Positions 14,094-14,106 of a stretch of 14,106 nucleotides of DNA are shown piece by piece; the first letter of the stretch is position 1, and each line of letters opens with the position of its first letter. This DNA comes from JANXVV01 sp038230975 (GTDB lineage Bacteria; Planctomycetota; Phycisphaerae; Tepidisphaerales; Tepidisphaeraceae): contig JBBRMF010000127.1 of assembly GCA_038230975.1 (NCBI GenBank), positions 1-14,106 on the forward strand. The letters are read 5' to 3'. The position numbers and the translations under genes are program-made. A model generated the notes under the pieces. The model worked only from the letters and a program-made list of their open reading frames with translations. It was not told the origin of the DNA and made no database searches.

Positions 14094-14106
14094 CAGTGAA
14101 TGACAC

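Noticed and set aside
13857..14106. 69-codon plus-strand frame at the right edge
   Set aside because: No ribosome binding site. The frame runs through the hairpin and T-run and has no protein-like features.

Overview
The window looks like chromosomal DNA of a planctomycete, most likely a Phycisphaerae-type lineage. The argument rests on several family habits seen together. Two exported proteins carry an N-terminal LEPR-XLL-like motif (LESLEGRRMFS and LEQRRLLS). One prepilin-like protein has FTLVE plus a late H-x10-DG motif. There is a PEP-CTERM protein, a Tat-exported DUF3500 protein, an FG-GAP/Ig-like repeat giant, and a tiny Lys/Ala/Gln-rich protein beginning MGDRSPK. The taxonomic call is inference; no rRNA gene or universal marker is present.

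Layout. Positions 1-566 are a gene-poor, scarred edge: a 90% GC stretch, one arm of a repeat that recurs inverted at the far right end, a C-terminal remnant of an IS4-type transposase, a 14-bp-arm imperfect inverted repeat, and a run of 10-bp tandem units. All genes from 567 to 8602 then lie on the minus strand. In transcription order they are a membrane histidine kinase, an ActR/RegA-like response regulator with a Fis-type helix-turn-helix, a prepilin-like protein, a 1014-residue FG-GAP/Ig-like surface protein, and a membrane-attached metallophosphoesterase. A perfect 12-bp hairpin follows the prepilin gene, and a strong terminator separates the giant protein from the phosphoesterase.

Positions 8630-9175 hold no gene I can support. 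They precede a tRNA-Arg(UCG) on the plus strand, followed by two adjacent tiny genes for single-pass membrane proteins that share a C-terminal motif RGF[D/E]VLPP. From 9836 to 13856 the minus strand resumes: a TIGR03118-like beta-propeller protein, the 43-residue MGDRSPK protein with its own terminator, a Tat-exported DUF3500 protein, and a PEP-CTERM protein. The right end holds an orphan hairpin with a T6 run, containing the inverted copy of the left-edge repeat.

How it fits together. Most of the coding capacity serves the envelope, using at least four export or sorting signals (Tat, LEPR-XLL, type IV prepilin, PEP-CTERM). The kinase, regulator and prepilin genes are packed tightly enough to be one operon, so the prepilin may be a partner or target of the two-component system. 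The least explained items are the two terminators (1955-2009 and 11233-11290), which have unrelated arms but a shared interior, and the paired RGF[D/E]VLPP micro-proteins.
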